From DASPWV01 sp046727855 (GTDB taxonomy: Bacteria; Acidobacteriota; Vicinamibacteria; Vicinamibacterales; UBA2999), in NCBI GenBank assembly GCA_046727855.1, contig JBKPDL010000062.1, positions 1 through 24,740 of the forward strand: DNA of 24,740 nt, written 5' to 3'. Within the stretch, counting starts at the first letter, position 1. Every line of letters begins with the position of its first letter. The notes under the pieces are model-generated. The model did not search any database. It was not told the DNA's origin and saw only the letters and a list, made by a program, of their open reading frames with translations. Shown here piece by piece: positions 15,841 to 24,330 of this stretch. Made by a program: the position numbers and the translations under genes.

Positions 15841-18663
15841 GTGACCACCGTCGCGAGCAAACCTGATTCCGAGAGTCCATACCGTCAATCCATCGACGAT
15901 GTCATTCGAGCTCTTGGCCCACACCCGCAGCGCGGACTGAGCGACAGCGACGCGCGAGCCCGGCTCGAACGCAACGGGCGCAACGAGCTCGCGGCCGAGA
16001 AGCCGATCCCTGCCTGGCGCCGGTTTCTCGCTCAGTTCAACGATGTGCTCGTCATTCTGTTGCTCGTCGCCACCGCGATCTCGGTGGCCCTGTGGGTCTA
16101 CGAACGCGCCGCGCCGCTGCCCTACGAGGCCATCGCCATCTTCGCAGTGGTGCTGCTGAATGCGGCCATGGGTTATGTTCAGGAGGCGCGCGCAGAGGCC
16201 GCCGTCGCCGCGCTCCGCGCGATGTCCGCCGCCGATGCGAGCGTCATCCGTGACGGCGAGCGCCGCAGCATCCCAGCCACAGAATTAGTTCCCGGCGACA
16301 TCATCTTCATCGAAGAAGGCGACACGATCCCCGCCGACGGGCGGCTTGTTGAATCGGTGGTGTTGAACACCGCCGAGGCCACACTAACGGGAGAAAGCCT
16401 GCCCGTAACCAAACACCCAGACATCATCGCCGACGACGTGCCGCTTGGCGATCGAACGAACATGGTTTTCAGTGGCACAACGGCTACCTACGGGCACGGT
16501 GTGGCGGTGGTCACCGCCACCGGCATGCGTACGGAAATGGGCCGCATCGCAGGCCTGCTGAAAGAGACCGATGACGAAGCCACGCCGTTACAGCGCGAAC
16601 TCGACCGCACGGGCAAGATGCTTGGTGTTGTCGTCGTGGTTATCGCCATCGCGATGATTGCGACGATCATCCTGGTCGAGAACATCCGCGGACTGGCGGC
16701 CATCCTCGACGTGCTCATCCTGGGCGTGGCCCTCGCAGTTGCGGCCGTTCCGGAAGGCCTGCCCGCCGTCGTAACCGCCGTCCTCTCGATCGGCGTCCAG
16801 CGCATGGCACGGCGAAACGCCATCGTGCGCCACCTCGCCGCTGTCGAAACGCTCGGCTCGGCCAGCGTGATCGCCTCCGATAAAACAGGCACGCTGACGA
16901 AAAACGAAATGACGGTTCGCGTGGTGGTCACGGCAAGCGGGCGTGTCAGGTTCGCGGGGTCGGGATACTCGCCGACAGGCGACGTCCGGCGTGAGGACGG
17001 CGGACCGATCGATGGTCCGCTCAAGCTCGAGCTCGAACGTGCTCTTGCCGCCGCCGATCGCGCCAACAACGCCAGGGTGCAGCAACAGGACGGTCGTTGG
17101 ATCGTGCAGGGCGACCCCACGGAAGGCGCACTGCTGGTGGCTGCGCGAAAGGCGGGGGTGCGATCCGAGGTGCTCGACCAAAAGCTGCCGCGTGTTGGCG
17201 AAGTACCGTTCTCTTCCGAACGCAAGCTGATGAGCACGATCCATCACGATTCCGCTCAGGAAACGTGCGGCATTGTGTTCACCAAGGGTGCGCCAGACGT
17301 GCTGCTCACGCGGTGCAGCTTCGAATTGGTGGGCGAACAGAAGCGGCCACTCACCGCGGCTCGACGCGCTGAGATCCTGCGCGTCAATGAGGCACTTGCT
17401 GGTGAAGCACTGCGCACTCTTGGCGTCGCCGGCCGCTGGCTGACGCGCGAGGCGATCGGTGCGCATGAAAACGACGGCCTCGCCGATTTCGAGCAGGACC
17501 TCACCTTCGCGGGACTCGTCGGCATGATCGATCCCCCACGTGCGGAAGCAAGAGATGCGGTCGCGAGAGCGAAGGGCGCCGGCATCCGCCCGCTGATGAT
17601 CACTGGCGATCACCCGCGCACCGCTGCCGTGATCGCACAGGAGCTCGGCATCGCCGACAACGGACGCGCCATTACGGGCGCAGAACTCGATGCACTTTCG
17701 GACGAAGCGCGAGCGCAAACTGCGGCCGAGGTCACCGTCTACGCTCGCGTGAACCCCGAACACAAACTACGCATTATCGACGCGCTGCGGCGTGGCGGCG
17801 CGGTGGTCGCGATGACCGGAGACGGCGTGAACGACGCGCCTGCGCTGAAGAAAGCCGACATTGGCGTCGCGATGGGGATTACGGGGACCGATGTGTCGAA
17901 GGAAGCCGCCGACATGGTGCTGGCCGACGACAATTTCGCCTCCATTGTCGCGGCGGTCGAAGAGGGTCGCGCCATCTTCGCCAACATCCGCAAATTCCTG
18001 CGATATCTGCTGTCGTCGAACATCGGCGAAGTAATGACGATGTTCTTTGGTGTACTGCTCGCCGAACGGATCGGTCTGCATAGCGCAGCAGGAACTGTGG
18101 TCTTGCCGCTGCTGGCGACGCAGATTCTGTGGATCAATCTGGTCACCGACGGTCCGCCTGCGCTCGCATTGGGCGTCGATCCTGCAGACCAAGGACTGAT
18201 GCATCAACCGCCGCGACCGACTGGTGAAGGCGTGCTCACGCCGCGTATGTGGCGCGGAATCGTGTTCGTGGGTGTGATCATGGCGGTCGGCACGTTGTTC
18301 GTCCTCGACGCCTCACTGCCCGGCGGCTTCGTGGCCGGCACCGGTAATTTGCGCTACGCGCAGACGATGGTGTTTACGACGCTGATGTTGTTTCAGATTT
18401 TCAATGTCTTCAACGCGCGCTCGGACGAGCGCAGCGCATTCGCGCATCTGTTCACGAATTACTGGCTTTGGGTGGCGGTCGTCGGCTCGGTCGCGTTGCA
18501 GGTGCTCGTCCTCTACGTTCCGTTCCTTCAGCGAGCGTTTGGAACCATCGCGCTAACCGCCGGCGACTGGCTGATCTGTACCGCCACTGCCAGCTCTGTC
18601 TTATGGCTCAGGGAGCTCTCCAAGGCAATCGCTCGCCTGAGGCATCGCGTTCCGCGCGCCTAG
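15841..18663 (+). CDS. P2A-type cation-transporting ATPase, probable calcium pump
   Basis: This 940-residue P-type ATPase couples ATP hydrolysis to cation export across the inner membrane. The N-terminal cation-ATPase domain is followed by the actuator TGES (183-186), the phosphorylated aspartate D347 in DKTGTLTKN, and the hinge GDGVND (D661, D665). The ion-site signature is complete for SERCA site II: PEGLP in TM4 (E305), SSNIGEV in TM5 (N727, E730) and NLVTD in TM6 (N766, T769, D770). That favours Ca2+ (possibly Mn2+) over Na+/K+ or heavy metals; no metal-binding CxxC domain is present. The start is GTG at 15841, with AAGGGG eight bases upstream. It converges on the next gene with 52 bases between. 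Family members of this type in mycobacteria (CtpF) belong to the dormancy response. Confidence 0.93.
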   Translation: MTTVASKPDSESPYRQSIDDVIRALGPHPQRGLSDSDARARLERNGRNELAAEKPIPAWRRFLAQFNDVLVILLLVATAISVALWVYERAAPLPYEAIAIFAVVLLNAAMGYVQEARAEAAVAALRAMSAADASVIRDGERRSIPATELVPGDIIFIEEGDTIPADGRLVESVVLNTAEATLTGESLPVTKHPDIIADDVPLGDRTNMVFSGTTATYGHGVAVVTATGMRTEMGRIAGLLKETDDEATPLQRELDRTGKMLGVVVVVIAIAMIATIILVENIRGLAAILDVLILGVALAVAAVPEGLPAVVTAVLSIGVQRMARRNAIVRHLAAVETLGSASVIASDKTGTLTKNEMTVRVVVTASGRVRFAGSGYSPTGDVRREDGGPIDGPLKLELERALAAADRANNARVQQQDGRWIVQGDPTEGALLVAARKAGVRSEVLDQKLPRVGEVPFSSERKLMSTIHHDSAQETCGIVFTKGAPDVLLTRCSFELVGEQKRPLTAARRAEILRVNEALAGEALRTLGVAGRWLTREAIGAHENDGLADFEQDLTFAGLVGMIDPPRAEARDAVARAKGAGIRPLMITGDHPRTAAVIAQELGIADNGRAITGAELDALSDEARAQTAAEVTVYARVNPEHKLRIIDALRRGGAVVAMTGDGVNDAPALKKADIGVAMGITGTDVSKEAADMVLADDNFASIVAAVEEGRAIFANIRKFLRYLLSSNIGEVMTMFFGVLLAERIGLHSAAGTVVLPLLATQILWINLVTDGPPALALGVDPADQGLMHQPPRPTGEGVLTPRMWRGIVFVGVIMAVGTLFVLDASLPGGFVAGTGNLRYAQTMVFTTLMLFQIFNVFNARSDERSAFAHLFTNYWLWVAVVGSVALQVLVLYVPFLQRAFGTIALTAGDWLICTATASSVLWLRELSKAIARLRHRVPRA

Positions 18664-18715
18664 TCGCCCCAGGCGTGCGCAAGCAGTGTGCGCGCTCGAA
18701 ATTCTGCAGCGCTCA

Positions 18716-19495
18716 CTACTCTGCGCCTCGCCAGAGTTGCCGTTCGAGCGCGGCGTGATCGTCCGGGTTCGGGTCTGAAGACAGCGGATCGCTCGCTGGA
18801 AACGTATGCTCCAGCGTTTCATCGAGAGCCGCTTCCCTGATCATCCGTTCTTCCTCTCTGGTGTGCTGGTGGCGCCCCACGCGGACAACCGGCCAGTCGG
18901 TGCGCCAGGCATCGGACGGCGCGTCCGGCTTATAGACGATTCTGACCGGCATTGCGCTCAGTCGATCGAATAGTTGCGCATCCGCCCGGATGGGCCACCA
19001 ATCGTAGAGAAACACTTCCAGTGGGCGCCACATCGCCACCCACCCCCCGATGAGCAAGCTTTCCCGCACGATGTCGGCCCAGCGGCTGGCGCGGAAGTAG
19101 GTGACCACCGCGTCGCCGATGAACATCGATGCAGCGACAACACCAAGACCGATGGCAAGGCTGGTTCGACCGCGACGAAACAGTTCCCGCAACCTTCGTC
19201 GGGTCTCGGCCGCACGCCGGGCAAAGAACTCGTGAATGGCATCGCGAAGGATGGCGGCCTCGTCCGGTCGGCCGGCGGCCCGCTCCAGATGCACAATCAG
19301 AGCGAGAGGTTCATCGTGCGGGAGATCGCGCGCCCAATCGACGATGAATTGTTCCGCCTGGGGATCGAGATCGCGCTCGTGGAACGGAGACGGATCGATC
19401 GCGTTGAAGACCTGCCGCAACTCTGCGATCCGCACCTCGATGACGTGACATTTTGGCGGGATGGGATCTCCGGCAAATGCGCGCGCAATGCCCAT
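18716..19495 (-). CDS. Conserved hypothetical membrane protein with two helices and an acidic FPASDP tail
   Basis: This is a 259-residue protein I cannot name. Residues 18-90 are a soluble region (VIEVRIAELRQVFNAIDPSP and a helical part). An arginine-rich helix (about 92-111) leads into two hydrophobic segments near 112-133 and 144-164, followed by EVFLYDWWPI. Residues 165-205 form a soluble linker. The C-terminus carries EALDETLEHTFPASDP, with an xxETFPASDP-type motif also seen in very short stand-alone proteins, so the protein may be a fusion. ATG at 19495 has GAGGAG about five bases upstream. It lies 33 bases downstream of ftsH on the same strand and is likely cotranscribed, suggesting a role in membrane quality control. 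Confidence 0.78.
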   Translation of the reverse strand: MGIARAFAGDPIPPKCHVIEVRIAELRQVFNAIDPSPFHERDLDPQAEQFIVDWARDLPHDEPLALIVHLERAAGRPDEAAILRDAIHEFFARRAAETRRRLRELFRRGRTSLAIGLGVVAASMFIGDAVVTYFRASRWADIVRESLLIGGWVAMWRPLEVFLYDWWPIRADAQLFDRLSAMPVRIVYKPDAPSDAWRTDWPVVRVGRHQHTREEERMIREAALDETLEHTFPASDPLSSDPNPDDHAALERQLWRGAE

Positions 19496-19528
19496 GAGCT
19501 CTCCTCAGCTGCAGGTCGCTCACCGAAT

Positions 19529-21496
19529 TCACGACGGCACAGGCACTGGCGCCGCGACCGTGGCCGGTCGTGGAAGCCCCGCGGCGGTGTAGATCTCCGC
19601 CTCGTCGAGGCTCTCGCGCCGCAGCAGCTCGGTGACGATGCGATCGAGCTTGTCCCGGTGTTCGCGCAAAAGTCCGCGCGCTTCCGCGTAGCAATCGTCG
19701 ACGACCCGGCGCACCTCTTCATCCACGGCATCGAGAAGGCCGTCCGACACTCCAGCCGTCCGCGGATCGCCATCGGCCGGCAGCACCGACACGGCGCCAA
19801 TGCGATCGGACATCCCCCAGCGGCCGACCATCGATCGCGCGATGTGCGTCACGATCTCGAGATCGTTTTCCGCGCCACTGCTCACCACGTCGAAGACTTC
19901 CCGCTCCGCGGCCATGCCTCCAAGGGCGCCGATAATTCGCCCCCGCAGATAGCGCTCGTCATATCCGTAGCGATCGGTCTCGGGCGTCGACAAGGTGACG
20001 CCGAGAGCGCGACCGCGAGGAATGATCGACACCTTGCGCACCGGATCCGCCCCTGGTTGGAGCATGCCAAGGAGCGCGTGCCCTGCCTCGTGGTACGCCG
20101 TGCGCCGTCGCTCCTGCTCGGGAATCACGACGTTGCGCGCCGTGCCCAACTGCACCTTCTCCAACGCATCCATCAAGTCGCGGTGCGTAACGGCGTCCGC
20201 TTTCCGCCGAGCGGCGAGCAGGGCCGCTTCGTTCACGAGATTCGCGAGGTCGGCACCTGTCATGCCTGGTGTCGAGGCCGCCACCGCCTCGAGATCGACA
20301 TCTTTCGCGAGCGGAATCTTTCGTGTATGGACTTTCAGAATCTCCACTCGGCCCTTGTGATCGGGCGGGTGCACCATGATTTGCCGATCGAACCGGCCCG
20401 GCCGAAGCAAGGCGGGATCCAGCACGTCCGGCCTGTTGGTGGCAGCGAGCACCACGACGCCTTCGTGGCCGGAAAAACCATCCATTTCCGTGAGGATCTG
20501 ATTCAGCGTCTGTTCGCGCTCGTCGTGGCCGCCAACCGCGCGGGGGCCTGCACGCGAGCGTCCGATCGTGTCGATCTCGTCGATGAAGATGATGGCCGGC
20601 GCGACCTTACGCGCTTCCGCGAACAATTCGCGCACGCGGCTTGCGCCGACGCCGACAATCATCTCGATGAACTCCGAAGCGCTCGCGCTGAAGAACGGAA
20701 CGTTGGCCTCACCAGCCGTGGCGCGCGCCAATAACGTTTTGCCGGTACCGGGTGCGCCCGCTAACAGCACACCCTTCGGCGCTCGAGCACCCAGTCGACG
20801 ATATTTCCCCGGCTCTTTCAGGAAGTCGACGATCTCATTGATCTCCGCCTCCACTTCGTCGATACCGGCAACGTCATCGAACGTGACCCGAACGGTCTCG
20901 GGATCCACCCGTTTCTGCTTACCACCTCCCAGGAGACTGCCGAGCGCGCCCTGCTGCCGCCTGAACATCAACGCGTAGAAACCGACGAGCAGGAGCAACG
21001 GCGCCATCGACATGAGCAGGTTGGCCAGGAAACCACGCTGCTGAACGATCGGTGTCGCGCGCACGACCGTCCCGCCGCTCATCAATTCAGTGAGGAGATC
21101 ATCGGTGGCAAACGTCGGTCGCTCGGTGGTGAATTGCTGGTAGGTCTGGTCTTGCCGGCCAGGAACCGCGACGGGTTTCTTCAACTCGCCTTCGATTGAA
21201 TTGCCGCGCGCAAACAGCTCGGCGATGTTTTTGTTGCTGACCTGTACTTTGAAGTCGGTGTACGGGATCGCCTGCGGCCCCGACAGCCGATCCTGCAGTG
21301 TGAATATCGCAAACAGCACCAAGTAGCCGACCAGCCAGATCGCCAGCGTTACCCAGCGTCGCCTGGGACTGGTCGGTTGCCGCTTGGGGAGGCCCTCAGT
21401 ACGCCATGGCCGTGGCGCTGGCTGCCCGGGCGGCGGTGCCGATCCGTCAGCGGGGCGCTGCGGGTCCGGACTCGTTTGCGAAGTCTGCGAAGGCAT
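19529..21496 (-). CDS. ftsH: ATP-dependent zinc metalloprotease FtsH
   Basis: This is a 655-residue membrane-bound hexameric AAA+ protease that degrades misassembled membrane proteins and short-lived regulators. A proline-rich N-terminus of about 45 residues precedes TM1 (48-67). A periplasmic FtsH-extracellular domain (about 70-150) and TM2 (157-178) follow. The AAA module has Walker A GAPGTGKT (K253), Walker B IIFIDEID (D306, E307) and the second region of homology (ATNRPDVLDPALLRPGRFD). The zinc site HEAGH is at 469-473 (H469, E470, H473). All expected catalytic residues are visible. The start is ATG at 21496 with a weak ribosome site. The next gene downstream (18716-19495) is probably in the same operon, and the divergent neighbour is an HdeD-like fragment. 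Confidence 0.96.
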   Translation of the reverse strand: MPSQTSQTSPDPQRPADGSAPPPGQPAPRPWRTEGLPKRQPTSPRRRWVTLAIWLVGYLVLFAIFTLQDRLSGPQAIPYTDFKVQVSNKNIAELFARGNSIEGELKKPVAVPGRQDQTYQQFTTERPTFATDDLLTELMSGGTVVRATPIVQQRGFLANLLMSMAPLLLLVGFYALMFRRQQGALGSLLGGGKQKRVDPETVRVTFDDVAGIDEVEAEINEIVDFLKEPGKYRRLGARAPKGVLLAGAPGTGKTLLARATAGEANVPFFSASASEFIEMIVGVGASRVRELFAEARKVAPAIIFIDEIDTIGRSRAGPRAVGGHDEREQTLNQILTEMDGFSGHEGVVVLAATNRPDVLDPALLRPGRFDRQIMVHPPDHKGRVEILKVHTRKIPLAKDVDLEAVAASTPGMTGADLANLVNEAALLAARRKADAVTHRDLMDALEKVQLGTARNVVIPEQERRRTAYHEAGHALLGMLQPGADPVRKVSIIPRGRALGVTLSTPETDRYGYDERYLRGRIIGALGGMAAEREVFDVVSSGAENDLEIVTHIARSMVGRWGMSDRIGAVSVLPADGDPRTAGVSDGLLDAVDEEVRRVVDDCYAEARGLLREHRDKLDRIVTELLRRESLDEAEIYTAAGLPRPATVAAPVPVPS

Positions 21497-21513
21497 ACCG
21501 TCGCAGCTTCATC

Positions 21514-21834
21514 ATGCGACGCTCGGAGGGACATAGCAAGCACTCGAACCGGTCGCAACTCGCTTTCGTTGACGATTGTCCGGACCGCTCGCACAGCAAC
21601 CGTGGGAATGAGAACTCTACGGTTGTTTCGCCACGCCTGAAACGGAACCGAGTTGTTCTTGCCGCAACCGGAGCGTTGTCGCTCATTTTCGGCGCTCTTA
21701 TCATGCCCGGCGTCGGTCTGGACATTTTGGCGCTAACATGGCCCTTCGCGTTGTACGCCATCCTGCTCGGGATTTTCCTGGTCGCCATCGCCCGCCGGTT
21801 GCGCCAGCTGGCGCAGGAAACGGCGCCCGCATGA
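21514..21834 (+). CDS. HdeD-like small membrane protein, N-terminally shortened
   Basis: This is a frame of up to 106 residues from ATG 21514. Only the last 65 or so look like protein: RNRVVLAATGALSLIFG, then LALTWPFALYAILLGIF, ending in RRLRQLAQ. That matches the final third of HdeD (DUF308) membrane proteins, which normally have six segments; two to three are left. The first 40 residues are Ser/Arg/Asn-rich without resemblance to the family, and no convincing Shine-Dalgarno site precedes the ATG. It may be a degenerate HdeD gene or a shortened functional copy. It ends 15 bases before the USP gene, so the two could share a transcript. Confidence 0.55.
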   Translation: MRRSEGHSKHSNRSQLAFVDDCPDRSHSNRGNENSTVVSPRLKRNRVVLAATGALSLIFGALIMPGVGLDILALTWPFALYAILLGIFLVAIARRLRQLAQETAPA

Positions 21835-21849
21835 ATCGAGGGTGATGCC

Positions 21850-22788
21850 GTGAAGTTCGCCAGGATCATGTGCCCGATCGATTTTTCCGATTACTCACAG
21901 CGGGCGCTGCGCTACGCCGCATTACTGGTCCGCCGCCTGGAAGCGCAGTTGACCGTCCTGCATGTCAATGAGCCCCTTCTCGTCGCTACAGACACAGTCG
22001 TGTATGCGCGGCGCCCTGAAGAAGAAACGCGAGCAGAGTTGCGTCACTTCGTGGATGAAGCCCTCGCCGGCGATGAGTTTCATCTGCCCGAGGTCGCTAC
22101 CCTCGTTGCCGAAGGCCATCCAGCGGAAGAGATCGTGAAGGCAGCTGATGAGAACGGCGTGGACCTCATCGTGATGGGCTCGCATGGTTTGAGCGGGTAC
22201 CGAAAAATATTCATCGGATCAACCACTGAACGCGTGCTGCGCCGCACGTTCATTCCGGTGGCAGCGGTCCCGCTGGCTGAGAGCACATTCTCGCTGGAGA
22301 ACGCCCTGCGCCCCGGCGCTGGTCCCGTGCTCGCCGCCGTCGACTTCAGCGAACCGTCGCGTCATGCTGCTCGCATGGTCGCTGACATCGCCAATGAACT
22401 GGGCCTCGGGTTGCTCCTGCTGCACATCGTCAAGCCACTGCGGACCATCGTCAAATGGCGCAAGCAAGCGGCCGCATCCGACGAAGCCAGAATCGCGGAA
22501 GCGCGTCAGCGGCTCGAGAAGCTCGCCGCGTCTATTGCTGCGGCTAAGACTCTGGTCCTGACCGGTCATCCAGCCGACGACATCGCGGCGGCAGCGATTC
22601 AGCGCAACGCGAGTCTCGTGGCGATGGGCCTTCGCGGCGAGGGCGGGTTGTTTGCTCCGTCTCCAGGTTCGATCGCGTACCGCACGTTGTGTCTTGCGCC
22701 TATGCCGATCCTGGCGGTTCCTGCTCCGAGGGACGCGGACGTTGCCCGCCAAAGTCTCCGTGGAGCGACGGTCACCGAGGATCACTGA
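21850..22788 (+). CDS. Tandem universal stress protein (two UspA domains)
   Basis: This 312-residue cytoplasmic protein has two UspA domains, about 1-142 and 158-292. Both carry the nucleotide-binding pattern G-2x-G-9x-G-S: G110/G113/G123-S124 in the first and G260/G263/G273-S274 in the second. Each also has the early aspartate (PIDFSD at 9-14, AVDFSE at 163-168). Both domains therefore probably bind ATP, as in the mycobacterial double-domain USP Rv2623. Domain 2 is more diverged around its glycine loop. GTG at 21850 is preceded by GAGGGTG. The protein usually responds to stress, starvation or low oxygen. It is the last intact gene of the stress block. Confidence 0.93.
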   Translation: MKFARIMCPIDFSDYSQRALRYAALLVRRLEAQLTVLHVNEPLLVATDTVVYARRPEEETRAELRHFVDEALAGDEFHLPEVATLVAEGHPAEEIVKAADENGVDLIVMGSHGLSGYRKIFIGSTTERVLRRTFIPVAAVPLAESTFSLENALRPGAGPVLAAVDFSEPSRHAARMVADIANELGLGLLLLHIVKPLRTIVKWRKQAAASDEARIAEARQRLEKLAASIAAAKTLVLTGHPADDIAAAAIQRNASLVAMGLRGEGGLFAPSPGSIAYRTLCLAPMPILAVPAPRDADVARQSLRGATVTEDH

Positions 22789-22924
22789 ATTCCTCGGTCT
22801 GGTCGTCGGGCGCCCGGCCCTCATCGCGGCAGCATGAATCGACACAGTTGGTCCTACGAAATGATTCTCAGGCGACCAGCTACCGATTCCGACGCCCCGT
22901 CCTACCGCGATAATTACGAATCAG

Positions 22925-23081
22925 CACGCCGAGGACATGAAGGCGCTGCGTTGGGTAAAGCACAAGGTCGTGATCGAAGGGGCCTTCACCGAATGGACAG
23001 CTGGGGGGAAATCTGCGGCACGCATCATTTGCCGGCGTGCGTGAGGACAAAATCGCGCGGGATGTTCGGTGGTTCGCCTGA
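22925..23081 (+). pseudogene. C-terminal relic of an ATP-dependent DNA ligase (LigD type), frameshifted
   Basis: From 22937 the plus strand reads MKALRWVKHKVVIEGAFTEW then TAGGK to base 23011. Skipping one T at 23012, it continues LRHASFAGVREDKIARDV to a TGA at 23079-23081. This is the end of the ligase OB-fold domain, whose family pattern is WVxPxLVxEVxFxEWTxxGxLRHPxFxGLREDK. The match across the break shows a one-base insertion (or a sequencing error). The rest of the ligase is absent. The surrounding bases 22789-22924 and 23082-23147 contain nothing recognisable, only short open frames without homology that I can name. Confidence 0.65.
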
Positions 23082-23147
23082 ACGACGGCCCAGAAGTTTC
23101 TGACCGTTAAAGGCTTCGCTCGCGAGTCGATGCGCTAGGAGACTGAC

Positions 23148-23183
23148 ATGGGGGTGTCGTGCCACAGCGAAAAATCATCGTGA
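23148..23183 (+). CDS. Mini-ORF overlapping the start of the reductase gene (possible leader)
   Basis: ATG at 23148 has a strong AGGAG at 23137-23141, six bases upstream. It opens an 11-codon frame (MGVSCHSEKSS) ending in TGA at 23181-23183. The RibD-like gene starts in another frame at GTG 23159, inside this mini-ORF, with no comparable ribosome site. It may couple translation into the reductase, or a one-base error may have split the reductase start from its true ATG. Confidence 0.25.
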   Translation: MGVSCHSEKSS

Positions 23184-23704
23184 ATATAGCGACGAGCGCG
23201 GACGGCTACATGGCTCGACCCGATGGCAATCTCGATTGGCTGACGGAACGGCCGGCTCCAAAGGGCTTCTACGGTCTCCCGGAATTCCAGCGCTCCACCG
23301 ATGCCAAGGTCCTCGGTCGCAAGACCTTTGACCGGAGTCTGCAGATGGGCGCGCGCTTCAGTGCAGATGCCGTGCACTATGTGTTCTCTCGGCAGCCGCC
23401 GCCTCCTTCCGTGCCCGCCGGCGTCCACTTCGTCAACGAGTCGATCGGTGCCTTTGCCGAACGCCTCCGCACGCAAGCTGGCAAGAACGTCTGGATGATG
23501 GGCGGAGGCGAGATCATCGGGTCCTTCCTGGACGAGGACGCGATCGACGAGTTCATCATCACCGTTGTGCCAATCTTCATCGGGGAAGGCATTCCCCTCC
23601 TTGCACCGAGGCATCGTGAGGTCGCGCTCCGCTTGCTCGGTGTACAACAATTTCCGGACGGCGCCGTTCAGCTGCATTACGAGGTGCAGCAGTCGAAAGT
23701 TTGA
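23159..23704 (+). CDS. Dihydrofolate reductase-like protein (RibD C-terminal domain family)
   Basis: This 181-residue single-domain protein belongs to the RibD C-terminal/DHFR-fold family (YyaP/YwjB-like), putative NADPH-dependent reductases of unknown substrate. It has the typical start KIIVNIATSADGYMARPDG with DWL, KVLGRKTFD near residue 58, and WMMGGGEIIGSFLDEDAIDE (about 120-139), followed by the PIFIGEGIPLL strand. It appears complete. Its start is uncertain: GTG 23159 keeps the homologous frame but has a poor ribosome site, while a well-placed ATG (23148) is out of frame. It is the only intact gene between two relics and is followed by a terminator-like hairpin. Confidence 0.88.
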   Translation: MPQRKIIVNIATSADGYMARPDGNLDWLTERPAPKGFYGLPEFQRSTDAKVLGRKTFDRSLQMGARFSADAVHYVFSRQPPPPSVPAGVHFVNESIGAFAERLRTQAGKNVWMMGGGEIIGSFLDEDAIDEFIITVVPIFIGEGIPLLAPRHREVALRLLGVQQFPDGAVQLHYEVQQSKV

Positions 23705-23716
23705 GCCAGCCACGCG

Positions 23717-23739
23717 GTGGGGCCGCCGAGCCCACTTTT
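23717..23739 (+). terminator. Probable intrinsic terminator after the reductase gene
   Basis: GTGGG (23717-23721) pairs with CCCAC (23731-23735) and TTTT follows directly at 23736-23739. One more G-C pair forms if a G bulges. The position, 13 bases after the TGA of the reductase, fits a factor-independent terminator. The stem is short, so strength is uncertain. Confidence 0.5.
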
Positions 23740-23755
23740 CGCCACAGGCTGGCAG

Positions 23756-24330
23756 CTAATGGTCCTCTGGTCGTGATCGACACCAAACGATCGGTCCACG
23801 CTGCATTACGTCACAAGGCGTATTCTGCTCGGGCGATCGCGGAACCACGCGATGTTCCCGCATAGGAAAAAATACGTAAATGGTGTCGCCGCTTCGCCAA
23901 TTCGCGCGTGACCTTCGCGAAGCCGCGGTCGAACGTCATGCGAACTGCCTCTCCGTTCACCATGAGCGTGGGCGCGGGCATACCAGCACTCTCGAAGCGA
24001 TAGCGATCTCCCCAGGGGAGCTGTCCTCGCGTCCATCCGGGAAAGCGAACCGCGATGGTAAAGATCGCTCGCGTGTGCGGTTCAATGCGGAGTTCAATGT
24101 CGCCAGAACGGGGATAGTCGGTGCGCTGCCCTACTCGCACAAGCGTGTCCGCAACGCGAATGACTTCTTCACGGGCCACGAAAAAGTTCACGAACAGTGT
24201 GGTTTTGTCCGATGCGTAAACCGTATCGCCGGTGGGCCCGGCGCTGCCGACGTTGTAGACGATAAACTCGGCGAGATCGAGTGCCCGCGCGTCGCCGCCA
24301 ACGGCAAAAAGGACGTTGAGCCAGGTCAGA
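23756..24330 (-). pseudogene. Decayed GH127 (DUF1680, beta-L-arabinofuranosidase-like) fragment
   Basis: Read on the minus strand, an open frame from about 24330 gives LTWLNVLFAVGGDARALDLA (like the W-x-W-R-M-x-LTGDARYAD segment of GH127). It then gives KTTLFVNFFVAREEVIRV, RTDYPRSGDIELRI, VRFPGWTRG and LMVNGEAVRMTFDRGFAKV, the normal GH127 C-terminal beta-domain. About 70 residues between the first two blocks, including the CCPPN-type cysteine segment that supplies the catalytic nucleophile, are missing. Near 23899 an extra base breaks the frame; in the corrected frame REWRSGDTIYVFFPM and MQRGPIVWC continue the family pattern to a TAG at 23756. Both ends are truncated, so this is a pseudogene. 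Alternatively, one could translate a 126-residue product from GTG 24191. Confidence 0.7.

Noticed and set aside
18974..20734. A 586-residue plus-strand frame antisense to ftsH and the 259-residue gene
   Set aside because: No recognisable domain, and both minus-strand genes beneath it have clear protein signals; it is a shadow of high-GC coding.
22807..22816. CGGGCGCCCG palindrome after the USP gene as a terminator
   Set aside because: It is only ten bases with no loop and no following T-run, and such GC palindromes are common in this base composition.
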